Below the pieces are notes generated by a model, which saw only the letters and a list, made by a program, of their open reading frames with translations, made no database searches and was not told where the DNA came from. 64,000 nucleotides of DNA from JAAUUJ01 sp964392245 (GTDB lineage Bacteria; Cyanobacteriota; Cyanobacteriia; Thermostichales; Thermostichaceae): the NCBI GenBank assembly GCA_964392245.1, contig CAYMOX010000006.1:1-64000 (forward strand), written 5' to 3'. How positions within the stretch are numbered: position 1 is the stretch's first letter; every line of letters begins with the position of its first letter. This document shows, piece after piece, positions 46,601-59,200 of this stretch. The translations under genes were made by a program, and so were the position numbers.

Positions 46601-49600
46601 GAAGACCACATTGCTGCAGCTAGAGGATGTGATTATCCAGCAAGCCCTGCAACTTCAACCCACATCCCAGAGACTGGTGCAGGTGATACTCTCACCCCAC
46701 GCGAATGGCTCTTACCAGTTCAAGATCTTTAGCGAGAATCAGGACCAGGAGAATGAGCCTGTCTGGATTGAACATGCTTCTGGCTATGTCAAGGCTGCGG
46801 CTTCTGAGCCCAGGACCATAACTCTGCATCACCTGCAGGATCAATGTCCTGAAACTCTTTCTGTCCTGGACTACTACGCTCAACTGCAAGCCAACGGGCT
46901 GGAGTACGGCCCACTCTTCCAGGGGATCCAGCAATTACGGTGCTCCCAGACACAGGCTTTAGGTCAGATTCAGCTGCCCGAAGTGCTACGAAGTCGTGCA
47001 ACGGATTACCTTCTGCATCCCGTCCTGCTGGATGCCAGTATGCAGACGATGGGGGCAGCCTTCCAGCAACTGGCGGGCTCTGCATTGGGTCAGGCCTATA
47101 TGCCCGTGGGCTATGAAAGCCTGGTGATCTACCGCCCAGCCGGATCAGGTCTGTGGGCACAGGTGGAAGAGGTGCAGGCTCGGGGCCAACAGGGTGAAAC
47201 TCTCCATGCCCGATTAAATCTGTGGGATGAGGCTGGCGATCTGGTGGCTCGCCTAGTGGTCGCAGTGCGCCGTGTCAGCCGTCAACAGTTACAGCGCAGT
47301 CTGCAGCCGGATCTGAGTGGTTGGCTTTATCAGCAGGAGTGGAAAGCCGCCATCTCTACCCCACTGGCAGATCACACTTCAGCTCAGGGACACTGGCTGA
47401 TCTTTGCGGATCAAGGAGGCGTGGGGGAGAAACTGGCCGGGCACCTGCAAGCTGCTGGGGGACGCTGCACCCTGGTACACAAAAATCAAGAAGAGACCTT
47501 TAGTCAAGCCTCGGATCATTTTCGACTCAATCCCCTAGATCCCGAGCACTATCAGTACTTGCTCCAGGTGTTGCCACCTAGTGATCTCTATCGGGGGGTG
47601 ATCCACCTGTGGAGTCTGGATGAGAAGCTGTCTGACTGGGATGCTGGTGAGGATATCCTTGCTAGCCAGCACCGCACCTGTGGTTCCCTCATCTTCTGGC
47701 TGCAGGCCCTTGCTTCTGTGGCCTGGCCTACTCCCCCTCGTCTCTGGATCCTGACTCAAGGGGCACAATCTCTCGATCTCGACTCTGCACCCTTGCAACT
47801 GAAACAGGCACCTCTCTGGGGCTTCGCTCGGGTTCTAGCCCTGGAACATCCAGATTTGCAATCTGTGCGCATGGACCTGGATCCAGCCTCTGTTGACCTG
47901 TCTTTGCTGCTCTCAGATCTGCTGCAACCGGACTTTGAAGATCAGATCGCCTACCGAGAGGGACAACGCTTTGTTGCCCGTCTGGTTCGCTACGCACCCA
48001 CAGCGGCGCAAAAATCCACAGACCTACCGGTCTATCCCTACCGACTGTCTCTACCCTCCTACGGCGTTCTGGATCACCTGCAACTGGTTGCTTTTACCCC
48101 TACTCCCCCTGCCCCTGGAGAAGTCCAGATCCAGGTGCGTGCCACAGGGCTGAATTTTCGTGATGTCCTCACCGCCCTGGGCATGATGCAGGAGGTGCTG
48201 GAGCAAATGGGGATCAAGTCCGCTGCAGAGGTCCCCTTCGGTGGTGAGTGTGCTGGTGTGATCACAGCTATAGGAGAAGGGGTCACGGATCTGCAGGTTG
48301 GGGATGAGGTGATCGCGGCCCAGACGTTGGGCAGTTTTGCCAGCTATGTGAATGTGCCCGCTGATTTTGTGGCAGCCAAACCCCAGACATTGAGTTTTGC
48401 CGAAGCGGCAACGCTGCCGGTGACGTTTTTGACGGCTTACTACGGGCTGGTGAAGTGTGCCCAGCTACAGCCTGGGGAACGGGTTTTGGTCCATGCGGCA
48501 GCCGGAGGAGTGGGTCAGGCGGCAGTGCAGATTGCCCAGTGGATCGGTGCAGAGGTCATGGGGACTGCCAGTCCAGGGAAATGGGAGTTGTTGAGAAGTC
48601 AGGGAGTGGAACAGATCTTTAACTCCCGCACTTTGGACTATGGAGAGGAGATCCTCACAGCTACAGGGGGTGAGGGAGTAGAGGTGATCCTGAACAGTTT
48701 AACAGGGGACTACATTCCCACCAACCTGAAGGTGCTGAAACAGGGGGGACGGTTTGTGGAGATCGGCAAACTGGGGATCTGGAGTCAGGAGCAGATGCAG
48801 GCGGAGCGACCTGATGTGACTTACTTCCCCTTTGATCTGCTGGAAGTTTCCAATCAGGATCCCCACATTCTGCAGGAGATGCTTCGGGAATTGATGGTTT
48901 GCTTCCGTGAGGGACAGCTACGTCCACTGCCTCATCAAACTTTCCCGATCCAGGAGGTGGGGGATGCCTTCAGGGTTATGGCTCAGGCCAAGCATGTGGG
49001 CAAAGTAGTGGTTACCCATCCGGCACCCGATCAGCCTCAAGAACGCCCCGTGGTGCGCCAGGATGGAGCTTATCTAATCACCGGCGGCCTAGGAGCATTG
49101 GGTCTGCAGGTAGCGAAATGGCTAGCCGAGCAGGGAGCACAGCACCTGATCCTCACCGGACGGCAGGCTCCCTCAGAACGAGCAGCCAAGCTGATCCAGC
49201 ACCTGCAAGAGACGGGAACCCAGGTGCAGGTGGTGGCCGCCGATATTTCCCGCCGAGAGGATGTGCAGGGATTGATCCACACCATTCAGACTCAGGGGAT
49301 CGCCTTACGGGGGATCATGCACGCGGCTGGAGTGTTGGATGATGGTGTCCTCACTCAGCAAACCTGGGAGCGATTCGAGAAGGTCATGGCCCCCAAGGTG
49401 GCAGGCACCTGGCATCTGCATCAGCTGACTCAGGATCAGCCTCTGGATTGGTTCGTCTGCTTTTCTTCGATGGCGTCCCTGATCGGATCGCCTGGGCAGG
49501 GGAACTACGCGGCAGCTAATGCCTTTATGGATGCCCTAGCTCACTACCGCCAATCCCACGGATTGACCGCAACCAGCATTAACTGGGGGCCCTGGGCAGA

Positions 49601-50291
49601 GGCTGGGATGGCCGCCAGCTTGAGTCAGCGCGATCAGGACCGTCTCAAGGAGCAGGGGATCCGGCCGATTCAGACGTCAGAAGGGATACCGCTTCTGGAG
49701 GAGCTACTGAGGCAAAATGTTACCCAGGTAGGGGTCTTGCCGATCCAATGGTCTAAACTTGCCCAGCAATCGACGCTCAGTAGCGGCTCAACCTTTTTTG
49801 AGGCCTTTCTCAGCTCAGTGTCTGCGGCAGCAGCACCAACAGAAGCGCCCCAGGACGTACCTGCCTGGAGAATCCGGTTGGAAGCGGCACAACCAGAAGA
49901 GCGTTCCGATCTGCTGGCAACCTTCATCGAAGAACAGGTGCAAAAAGTCCTGGGAATGGGTCAGGGTCAGGCGTTAGATCCAGATAGGAGTTTTGCGGAA
50001 ATGGGGATGGACTCATTGATGGCGGTGGAGCTACGCAACCGTTTGCAGATCAGCCTGGGATCCTCGATCCCCTCTACTGTGGCCTTTGATTATCCCACCA
50101 CTGCTGACCTGGCTGAGTTTCTGGCCCAGGATATCTTGAAATTAACTTCAGAAGATACTGCAGATAGCGCATCAGGAGCTGAAACAGGATCAGAGATGGA
50201 CTCAACTCTGGCAGAATTATCGCAGGATGAGATTGCCAGGCTACTGGCCCAGGAACTTGGCACGATTGAGGAGAGCGTAGATCATGAGTGA
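43626..50291 (+). CDS. Type I PKS, one fully reducing module: KS-AT-DH-ER-KR-ACP (PKS4)
   Basis: 2221 residues. The N-terminal docking helix (QQMLQALKEARTRLEAAERA) is the PKS2 type, matching the PKS3 tail. KS has Cys212, with a distinctive FGILRSVAVGR stretch and IQIDTACSSS, perhaps tuned to alpha-methyl substrates. AT has Ser661 (QAFHSP). DH (about 935-1230) has His967 in HCVFQRIIVP (the motif glycine is Gln) and Asp1136. ER begins about 1469, with HAAAGGVGQAA near 1622. KR (about 1814-2005) has Tyr1961 and a clear LDD, so B-type. ACP Ser2130 is in MDSL. The C-terminal helix ELSQDEIARLLAQELG is PKS2-like. The ER-KR part is about 95% identical in DNA to the second module of PKS5. Overlaps PKS5 by 8 bases (ATGAGTGA). 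Confidence 0.95.
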   Translation: MTDTGSQQGGSAAATQQMLQALKEARTRLEAAERAKSEPIAVIGLGCRFPGGATDADGFWSLLQNGVDAVIEVPQDRWNIDDYYDPDPDVPGKMYTRYGGFLQEPIDQFDPQFFGISPREAVSMDPQQRLLLEVSWAALEHAGLAADQLRRSRTGVFMGLCWDDYAERVREAVSANAADLYAGFGILRSVAVGRISYVLGLQGPNIQIDTACSSSLVAVHLACQSLRAQECDMALAGGVNLLISPLTTLGRCQSKTLALDGRCKTFDAAADGYGQGEGCGVVVLKRLSDAQRDGDPILALVRGSAINHDGPSSGLTVPNEQAQEDLIRQALKNGRVKPEQIHYIEAHGTGTSLGDPIEVGALDAVFGASHSQASPLLIGSVKTNLGHLEGAAGIACFIKLVLALQREEIPPHLHFHTPNPHIDWDHLPMRVTTERTPWPRGEHPRLAGVSSFGISGTNAHLVLEEAPLQAPIHNPPERSHQLLTLSARSEAALKKLAGAYRQYLVTHPETPLADLCFTANTGRSLFPKRLGMVAASTSQMLEQLQAITQGEPEIEGVVRGQATGQRLRVAMLFTGQGSQYVGMGRELYATQPAFKKSLDRCAQILDAYLDQPFLKVLFSSEGVSPIDQTGYTQPALFALEYSLAQVWMSWGIQPAILMGHSVGEYVAACLAGVFSLEDGLKLIAHRARLMQSLSSDGAMVSALTDPDTVQAAIAGYPDRVSIAAYNGPESVVFSGERQAVEAVARDLETQGIKVKPLEVSQAFHSPLMDPMLQEFEAIARQVKFASPRIPIISNVSGDLASQEIATPEYWVNHVRQPVKFAQGMQALQQQGVGIYLEVGPKPILLGMGRQCLAEEQGIWLPSLRHDQPDGSQLLKSLAHLYIQGIKIDWKSVESGYTRCKISGLPTYPFERQRYWLNLPTQTHRPSVKDPHPSELHPLLGQQLRTPLQDQVFETYLSPSQPAYLQDHCVFQRIIVPGAAYIEMALAAGRHLLKTTLLQLEDVIIQQALQLQPTSQRLVQVILSPHANGSYQFKIFSENQDQENEPVWIEHASGYVKAAASEPRTITLHHLQDQCPETLSVLDYYAQLQANGLEYGPLFQGIQQLRCSQTQALGQIQLPEVLRSRATDYLLHPVLLDASMQTMGAAFQQLAGSALGQAYMPVGYESLVIYRPAGSGLWAQVEEVQARGQQGETLHARLNLWDEAGDLVARLVVAVRRVSRQQLQRSLQPDLSGWLYQQEWKAAISTPLADHTSAQGHWLIFADQGGVGEKLAGHLQAAGGRCTLVHKNQEETFSQASDHFRLNPLDPEHYQYLLQVLPPSDLYRGVIHLWSLDEKLSDWDAGEDILASQHRTCGSLIFWLQALASVAWPTPPRLWILTQGAQSLDLDSAPLQLKQAPLWGFARVLALEHPDLQSVRMDLDPASVDLSLLLSDLLQPDFEDQIAYREGQRFVARLVRYAPTAAQKSTDLPVYPYRLSLPSYGVLDHLQLVAFTPTPPAPGEVQIQVRATGLNFRDVLTALGMMQEVLEQMGIKSAAEVPFGGECAGVITAIGEGVTDLQVGDEVIAAQTLGSFASYVNVPADFVAAKPQTLSFAEAATLPVTFLTAYYGLVKCAQLQPGERVLVHAAAGGVGQAAVQIAQWIGAEVMGTASPGKWELLRSQGVEQIFNSRTLDYGEEILTATGGEGVEVILNSLTGDYIPTNLKVLKQGGRFVEIGKLGIWSQEQMQAERPDVTYFPFDLLEVSNQDPHILQEMLRELMVCFREGQLRPLPHQTFPIQEVGDAFRVMAQAKHVGKVVVTHPAPDQPQERPVVRQDGAYLITGGLGALGLQVAKWLAEQGAQHLILTGRQAPSERAAKLIQHLQETGTQVQVVAADISRREDVQGLIHTIQTQGIALRGIMHAAGVLDDGVLTQQTWERFEKVMAPKVAGTWHLHQLTQDQPLDWFVCFSSMASLIGSPGQGNYAAANAFMDALAHYRQSHGLTATSINWGPWAEAGMAASLSQRDQDRLKEQGIRPIQTSEGIPLLEELLRQNVTQVGVLPIQWSKLAQQSTLSSGSTFFEAFLSSVSAAAAPTEAPQDVPAWRIRLEAAQPEERSDLLATFIEEQVQKVLGMGQGQALDPDRSFAEMGMDSLMAVELRNRLQISLGSSIPSTVAFDYPTTADLAEFLAQDILKLTSEDTADSASGAETGSEMDSTLAELSQDEIARLLAQELGTIEESVDHE

Positions 50292-53200
50292 GAATCGTCC
50301 TGCCCCTGACTACCAGGGACTGATGGCCAAAGCTCTGAAGGAGCTGCGAGACCTCAAAACCAAGCTGGCAGCAGTGGAGCAGGCTAGGACAGAGCCGATC
50401 GCCATCATCGGTCAAGCCTGTCGCTACGCGGGCGATTCCAACACTCCAGGAGCCTTCTGGCAGTTATTGCAGCGGGGAGGGGATGCGATTACTGAAGTCC
50501 CCAGAGATCGCTGGGATGTCGATGCCTATTACGATCCGGATCCGGAAACTCCTGGGAAGACCTACACCCGTTACGGCAGTTTTGTTCACCAGATTCATGA
50601 GTTTGATGCTCTCTTTTTCAATATCTCTCCTCGAGAAGCAGCATCTGTGGATCCACAGCAACGCCTCCTATTAGAGGTCACCTGGGAAGCTCTGGAAAAT
50701 GCCGGGATCGCTCCTGAAAAACTCGCAGGAAGTAACACAGGGGTTTTTATTGGCATTGGCACCTTTGATTTTGGTGTTCATGTTCTGGACAAAATTGATC
50801 TGAAAGCAATTGACGCCTACATGAATACAGGTGTTGCCCATAGTGTTGCTACAGGGCGGCTTTCTTATACCTTAGGACTCAAGGGGCCTTCACTGGCTGT
50901 AGATACCGCCTGTTCATCTTCATTGGTTGCGATTCACCTTGCCTGCCGGAGCCTGCGAAATCAAGAATCAGATCTGGCCATTGTTGGAGGGGTCAACCTG
51001 ACCTTAACTCCGAAAGGCAGTGTGGGGTTTGCCAAGTCGAGGATGCTGGCAGCCGATGGTCGCTGTAAAACATTTGATGCCTCTGCTGATGGCTATGTGC
51101 GGGGTGAGGGATGTGGAATTGTGGTCCTCAAGCGCCTCTCAGATGCCCAGCGAGATTGTGACCCGATTCAAGCCGTGATCCGGGGGACTGCGATTAACCA
51201 GGATGGCCGCAGCAGTGGTCTGACCGCCCCTAACGGTCCTTCCCAGCAGGCTGTGATCCGGCGGGCGCTTGAGGATGGTCGGGTGCACCCCGGTCAGGTG
51301 AGCTATATCGAAGCCCATGGGACAGGAACGTCTTTAGGAGATCCGATTGAAATGGGAGCCCTGGGGGCTGTCTACGGGTCGGATCACTCGCGGGATAATC
51401 CGCTGCTGGTGGGATCGGTGAAAACGAATATTGGCCACCTGGAAGCTGCTGCTGGTGTAGCCAGTTTGATGAAGGTGGTGCTGGCCTTGCAGCATGAACA
51501 GATCCCGGCACATCTGCATCTGCGGCAACCCAATCCCCACATTGACTGGGACTCGCTTCCGGTAGAGATCCCTACACAAGGCAAGTCCTGGCCGCGAGGA
51601 GAGAAGAAACGGATTGCGGGGATCAGCTCCTTTGGCTTCAGCGGCACCAATGCCCATGTGATTGTCGAGGAAGCTCCCATTCGTGTCCTCCCTGAAAAAA
51701 CTGTTGAAAGACCTGCTCACCTGCTGGTGCTCTCTGCCAAAAGCCAGGAGGCTCTGGATCAACTGGTAAGGAGTTATGTACCCTACCTGGAACAGGAAGG
51801 CCCTTCCTTTGGCGAGATTTGCCACACCGCCAGCACTGGCCGATCTCACTTCCCTTACCGTTTGGGTCTGGTGGCCAGTGATACTGCTGCAGCCGTCACC
51901 GAACTGAATGCCCATCTCTCCAGGCGGGACACTGCCAATGTGATAACCGGATTAGCCCCGACGACCGATCGCAGCAAACTGGCGTTTCTGTTTACAGGCC
52001 AGGGATCCCAGTTCATTGGTATGGGTCGGGAGCTGTACGAAACTCAGCCCACGTTTAAGCAGGCATTGGGGCAGTGTGCTCAGATCCTGGATACCTATCT
52101 GGATCAGCCTTTGTTGCAGGTGATCTATGCCGAAGGTGATTCACCTCTGGGTGAAACCGCTTACACCCAGCCTGCTCTTTTTGCTCTGGAATACAGTCTG
52201 GCTCAGATGTGGATCTCCTGGGGGATCAAACCCCAGATCCTGATGGGGCATAGTGTCGGCGAATATGTGGCGGCTTGTCTGGCAGGCGTCTTTAGTCTGG
52301 AAGATGGCTTGAAACTGATCGCGGAACGGGCGCGGTTGATGCAGTCTCTTTCTTCGGATGGAGCGATGGTGTCGGCACTGACGGATCCCGATACCGTGCA
52401 AGCAGCGATTGGGGGCTATCCAGATCGGGTGTCGATTGCGGCCTATAACGGACCAGAGAGTGTGGTCTTTTCTGGGGAGCGGCAGGCAGTCGAAGCGGTG
52501 GCCAGGGATCTAGAAACTCAGGGGATCAAGGTCAAGCCGTTGGAAGTCTCTCAGGCATTCCACTCCCCCTTAATGGATCCGATGCTGCAGGAGTTTGAAG
52601 CGATTGCCCGTCAGGTGAAGTTTGCTTCTCCGCGGATCCCGATCATCTCTAATGTCTCCGGTGAGTTGGCCAGTGAAGAAATCGCCACCCCCGAGTACTG
52701 GGTGAAGCATGTGCACCAGCCCGTGAAATTTGCTCAGGGCATGCAAGCTCTGCAGCAGCAGGGAGTGGGGATCTATCTGGAAGTGGGACCGAAACCGATC
52801 TTGTTGGGGATGGGACGGCAATGTTTGGCGGAGGAGCAGGGGATCTGGCTGCCCAGCCTGCGACCAGGGCAATCGGATTGGACTCAGATCTTACAAAGCC
52901 TGGCACAGCTGTATGTTCAGGGGTACAAGGTCAACTGGCAAGAAGTTGATCGTCCCTACGGGTGCCGCCGTCTGCATGGCCTACCCACCTATCCCTTTCA
53001 GCGGGAGTACTACTGGGTGGATGTGGATCAGGTGGCCTCCGAGGTTGTGGGGCAGACGATCCAGGGGCAGGCTCAGACCCTTTCCCCGATCATCCAACTC
53101 CTGGAGCAAGGGGATTATCAGCAACTGGCACAGCTTCTCTTGAAAAATGGCACCCTTTCCCCTGAGCAGGTGCTGCAGCAACTGGTGGAAGAGCACCAGC

Positions 53201-56200
53201 GGTTCCGGCTTCAGGAAAAGTTAAACCAATGTTTTTACCGAGTGCAATGGCAGCTGCAACCCCTGGATCCTGTGCCTCTAACTGCTTCATCTCACTGGTT
53301 GATTCTTGCGGATCAGCAGGGTGTAGCGGAGAAACTGCAGCAGCTTCTCAATACGCAGGGACACTCCGCCACGCTACTGAGCCAGATCACACAGTTACAG
53401 CTAGCTCAAGACAATGGACGGCTCCCTCTGCTGGGGATCATTGATCTAACCAGCCTGGATGTGCCGCCAACACCAGAGCTGACATCCGTAAGACTACAAG
53501 ATGTCAATAAGGCCAGTGGTGAGCGGATCATTCATCTCTGCCAAACCCTCCTACAGCAACCAGACCCCAGCATCCAGATCTGGGTTGTAACGGCTGGGGC
53601 TGTGGAAGCGGATCAACATCCAGTGGCTGTTGCCCAAAGTCCTCTCTGGGGATTGGGGAAGGTGATCTCTTTGGAGCATCCCCATCTCTGGGGGGGTCTG
53701 GTTGATCTGGATCCGCGCCTCCCCTTCAATGAACAGGTGCCCACCCTCTGGCAGGAGATCCAGCAGAACGGGGTAGAGGATCAAGTGGCCTACCGCAATG
53801 GACGACGCTGGGTGCCTCGTCTGGCCCCCTGTACCCCTGCAGAAACTCGTCAACTTCACCTCAGCGAAGACGGATGCTATCTGATCACGGGTGGATTGGG
53901 AGCCCTGGGCTTACGAGTTGCTCACTGGTTGATAAAGCAGGGGGCAGAGCATCTGGTATTGATCAGTCGGCGGGGTCTGACTGAGGAATCACAGCCCGCC
54001 GTCACCGAACTCCGGGACGCAGGAGCCCAGGTGCAGGTGATCGCCGCTGATGTGGCCAATCTGGAGGATATGCAGCGGGTCTGGCAGCAGATCCGATCCC
54101 AACCCCAACCCCTGAAGGGGATCTGGCATGCCGCTGGGGTGGAAGGCGTGGAGCCACTGGAGAGTATGCAGCTGCAGAGCTGGCAACAGGTGTTGCGGCC
54201 CAAAGTGCAGGGGGGCTGGAATTTGCATCAACTGTCTCAGGGTGACAATCTGGACTATTTTGTCTGTTTCTCCTCCATTGCTTCTGTCTGGGGATCACGA
54301 GGGCAGGGACACTATGCAGCGGCGAACCAGTTTCTGGATGCATTGATCCACTACCGCCGCACTGCAGGGTTGCCTGGTCTATCCATTAACTGGGGACCGT
54401 GGGCAGAGGGAGGCATGGCCAATGAGGAAGCCCAGGCCTGGTTAGCCCAGACGGGGGTGATGGCGCTCTCTCCCGATCTGGCCTTAGCTGCCATGACAAA
54501 ACTACTGACCACCGATCTGGTGCAGGTTACCGTCAGTGAAACCGATTGGGCTCGTTTCAAGGCTCTCTACACTGCCCAGCGCCCCCGTCCATTACTGGAT
54601 CTAATTGAAGTAGCGACGGAAGTTACATCTGAAATCTCTGCAGCTTCTACACCCCTCTCTGAAATCTTACAGAGGCTGAAAGCAGCCCCAGAAAGCGAAC
54701 GCATCCCTCTGCTGCAGACCCATGTGCAGGAACAACTGCGACCTGTCCTGGGCTTGAAAGCTGCGCAGCCCCTGGATCCGCAAACCGGATTCTTTGAGCT
54801 GGGGATGGACTCCCTGATGGCGGTGGAGTTCCGCAACCGTCTGGAAAAGAGCCTGGAGGTTTCCCTCCCCGCCAGTCTTGCCTTTGATCTGCCCAACCTG
54901 CAGCGGCTCACCCGTTATCTGGCAGAAGAAGTTCTGGATTTAGAAGTGATCTCCCAGACTCGGAGCACAGAAACGCGTGGGATCGCCCTGTCGGAGCCGA
55001 TTGCCATCATTGGTCTGGCCTGTCGCTTTCCTGGAGATGCCAGTACCCCGGAAGCCTTCTGGGAGAAACTGCGTCAGAGTTACGATGCCATCACCCTGGT
55101 TCCCCCCGAGCGTTGGGATGCCAATGCCTACTATGATCCCGATCCCAGCACTCCGGGCAAGTCCTACTGCCGCTATGGTGGGTTTCTAAACTCGGTGGAT
55201 CAGTTTGATCCCGATTTCTTTGGCATCTCCCCTCGGGAAGCCAGGTTTATCGATCCACAGCACCGCCTGCTGCTGGAGTTGAGCTGGGAAGCACTGGAGC
55301 GAGCTGGACATATTCCCGACCGTCTGGAGGGTAGCCCCACAGGTGTGTTTGTCGGGATCACTCTCAATGACTATGGCTACATGGTGCAGCAGGCCAGTGA
55401 AGCCAAGGGGGAATCTGTACAGGCGTTTGGGGTGACGGGAGGGCCTCTCAATGCCGCAGCCGGACGGATCTCCTACACGTTCGGATTCACAGGACCTGCC
55501 GTGGCGGTGGATACGGCCTGTTCTTCTTCCCTGGTGGCGATCCATCAGGCCTGTCAGAGCTTGCGGTTGGGGGAGTGTGAGATGGCGCTGGCGGGAGGGG
55601 TCAACCTGATCCTTACCCCGGGCTCGATGGTGGCCACAGCTCAGGCGCAGATGCTGTCGGTGGATGGACACTGCAAGACCTTTGATGCCAGGGCGGATGG
55701 GATTGGTCGAGGCGAAGGGTGTGGAGTCCTGATCCTGAAGCGTCTTTCTGATGCCCTGAGAGATGGCGATCCCATCCAGGCCGTGATCCGCAGCAGTGCC
55801 GTGAATCAGGATGGCCCTAGTAGCGGTTTCACCGTGCCCAATGGTCAGTCGCAACAACACCTGATCCGGCAAGCTCTGACTCAGGCAGAACTGGATCCAG
55901 CAGACATCAGCTATATCGAAGCGCATGGGACGGGGACATCCCTGGGAGATCCGATTGAGGTGACCGCCCTGGGTGAAGTCCTGGGGAAAGTTCGTACTCA
56001 TGAGGATCCTCTCTGGGTGGGCTCGGTGAAGGCCAACATCGGTCACCTGGAATCTGCAGCCGGGGTGTCAGGTCTGATCAAGGTGATCCTGGCCCTGCAG
56101 CACGAAGAGATCCCGCCTCACACTCATTTGCAGGAACTGAACCCCCGCATCGATTGGGAGCGGCTGCCGATTCGAGTACCCACCGAGATCCAACCCTGGC

Positions 56201-59200
56201 CCAGGAGTGAACGGAAACGGATCGCAGGGATCAGCTCGTTTGGGGCGAGTGGCACCAATGCCCACGTGATTGTGGAAGAAGCACCGTTGTTACAGGTCTC
56301 CCTGGCAGAGATCCAACCTGAACGACCTCTGCATATCCTGGCCCTGTCAGCCAAGTCCGGGGATGCTCTACAGCAACTGGCTCGCGCCTATGCCTCCTAT
56401 CTGGATCAGCATCCTGAGTCCCTGACGGATCTGTGTTTCACCGTGAATACGGGGCGGGGACATTTCTCTCATCGTCTGGCGGTCGTAGCGGAATCAGCGG
56501 GAGAAGTTAACGAGAGGTTGAAAGCCTTTACCGAGGGCCAGGAATTTGCAGGATTAACCGTTGGGCAAGTGGAGGGAGTCCAGCCACCACGGGTAGCCTT
56601 CCTGTTCACAGGGCAGGGATCTCAGTATGTCGGCATGGGAAGAGAACTTTATGAAACTCAGCCCACCTTCAAGCAGGCACTAGATCGCTGTGCTCAGATC
56701 CTGGATGTTTATCTGGATCAGCCGTTGTTGCAGGTGATCTATGCCGAAGGCGACTCACCCCTGAGTGAAACGGCCTACACACAACCCGCGCTGTTTGCTC
56801 TGGAATACAGTCTGGCTCAGGTGTGGATGAGTTGGGGGATCCAGCCTCAGATCCTGATGGGTCATAGTGTCGGCGAATATGTGGCGGCTTGTCTGGCAGG
56901 AGTCTTTAGTTTGGAAGATGGTCTGAAACTGATCGCGGAACGGGCGCGGTTGATGCAGTCTCTTTCTTCGGATGGAGCGATGGTGTCGGCACTGACGGAT
57001 CCCGATACCGTGCAAGCAGCGATTGCGGGCTATCCAGATCGGGTGTCGATTGCGGCCTATAACGGACCGGAGAGTGTGGTCTTTTCCGGGGAGCGGAACG
57101 CGGTGGAAGCGGTGGCCAGGGATCTGGAAGCTCAGGGGATCAAGGTCAAGCCGTTAGAAGTCTCTCAGGCATTTCACTCCCCCTTAATGGATCCGATGCT
57201 GCAGGAGTTTGAAGGGATTGCCCGTCAGGTGAAGTTTGCTTCTCCGCGGATCCCGATCATCTCTAATGTCTCCGGTGAGTTGGCCAGTGAAGAAATCGCC
57301 ACCCCCGAGTACTGGGTGAAGCATGTGCACCAGCCCGTGAAATTTGCTCAGGGCATGCAAGCTCTGCAGCAGCAGGGAGTGGGGATCTATCTGGAAGTGG
57401 GACCGAAACCGATCTTGTTGGGGATGGGACGGCAATGTTTGACGGAAGATCAGGGGATCTGGCTGCCCAGTCTGCGACCAGGGCAATCGGATTGGACTCA
57501 GCTCCTACAAAGTCTGGCTCAGCTCTATACCCAGGGCATCAAGGTCAACTGGTCAGGGTTTGATCGCGATTACCCGCGTCACCGCCTGGGAAATCTACCC
57601 ACCTATCCTTTCCAAAAACAACGTTACTGGATCGAGTGGGTGCAGCCCACAGCTCCCGTTCTACCCCGCCTTGCCCCTGGCGTTCACCCACTGCTGGGTC
57701 AGCGCTTGCGTTCTCCCCTGCAGGACATTCTTTTTGAAGCACAGCTCAGTCCCACCCAACCCATTTATTTGCAGGATCACTGCGTTTTCCAGAGGGTGAT
57801 CGTGCCAGGGACGGCGTATCTGGAAACAGCTCTGGCTGCGGGCCAGCAGGTCCTCAAAACCGATCATTTGCAGCTTGAAGATGTCCTGATCCAGCAGGCT
57901 CTGCAGTTGTCGGGGGATCAGTCAGTGCTGGTGCAGGTGGTGCTCTCTCCTGCAGAAGCTGGAGCCTACAACTTCAAGATCTTCAGTACCCCACCTGATG
58001 GAGATCTGTGGACAGAACATGCTTCTGGACTGGTGCGAAGCACAGCTGCTGAACCGGAACCTGGATCCGTGAGTCTGCAACAACTGCAAGAGAGATGCCA
58101 GCAGGCTCTCCCTGTGGATGCTTACTACGATCAACTGCACAGCAGTGGTCTGGAATATGGCCCCTTCTTCCAGGGCATGAAAGAACTGTGGGCCTCCGAT
58201 CAATCCGATCACCAAGTTCTGGGTCGGATCCAGCTAGCAGCTGACCTGGCTCAAGACGCTGATATCTATCTGATCCATCCGGTGCTGCTGGATGCCAGTA
58301 TGCAGAGCATGGGGGCTGCTTTTGCCCAGGCAGGGATGGACAGTCAGGATGCCTACATGCCTGTGGGGTTTGAGAAGCTGGTGCTCTATCAACGGGCGGG
58401 AACTCAGTTGTGGAGCCAGGTGAATCCCCCCCAATCACGGGGACAGCAACAGGATACGCTGCACACCGATATCAACCTCTGGAATGACGCAGGCCATCTG
58501 ATCGCTCATCTCCAGGGTGTGGCGCTGCGGCGGGTAAACCGTCAACAGTTACAGCGCAGTTTGCAAGCCGATCTGCGAGACTGGCTCTACCAGCTCAACT
58601 GGGAACCTTTATCTGCGGCTCCGACTGCAGAACCCCTCACGGCTACAGGTCGCTGGATCCTGTTTGCCGATCAAAAGGGTGTGGGTCGTCAGCTGGCAGA
58701 ACAACTGCAAGCTCAGGGTGGATCGGTGGTCGTGGTGGAGAAAGGGGATCTCTTTACCCAGCTCTCCCCACAACATTACCGTGTCAATCCCACAAGCCCT
58801 GCGGACATGCAGGCACTCCTGGCCAGGCTCCGGGCACAGGATCAGGAGGTTTCGCGAGGGGTGATCCATCTGTGGAGTTTGGATGAGGAGATTTCTGACT
58901 CCGATTCTAGTGAAGATATCCTTGCCAGCCAGCACCGCTCCTGCGGCTCCCTCCTCCTCTGGCTCCAATCCCTTGAGGCTGATAGCGGGGTCTCTCCTCC
59001 TCGCCTCTGGCTCCTCACTCAGGCTGCGCAATCTCTAGACCTGGATCAGGCCACCCCGCTGCAACTGAAACAAGCTCCCCTCTGGGGGCTCGGTCGAGTC
59101 CTGGCCCTGGAACATCCAGATCTGCAATCTGTCCGCATTGACCTGGATCCCTCCTCCTCTGACCTGTCTCTGCTGCTGGCAGATCTGCTGCACCCCGACT

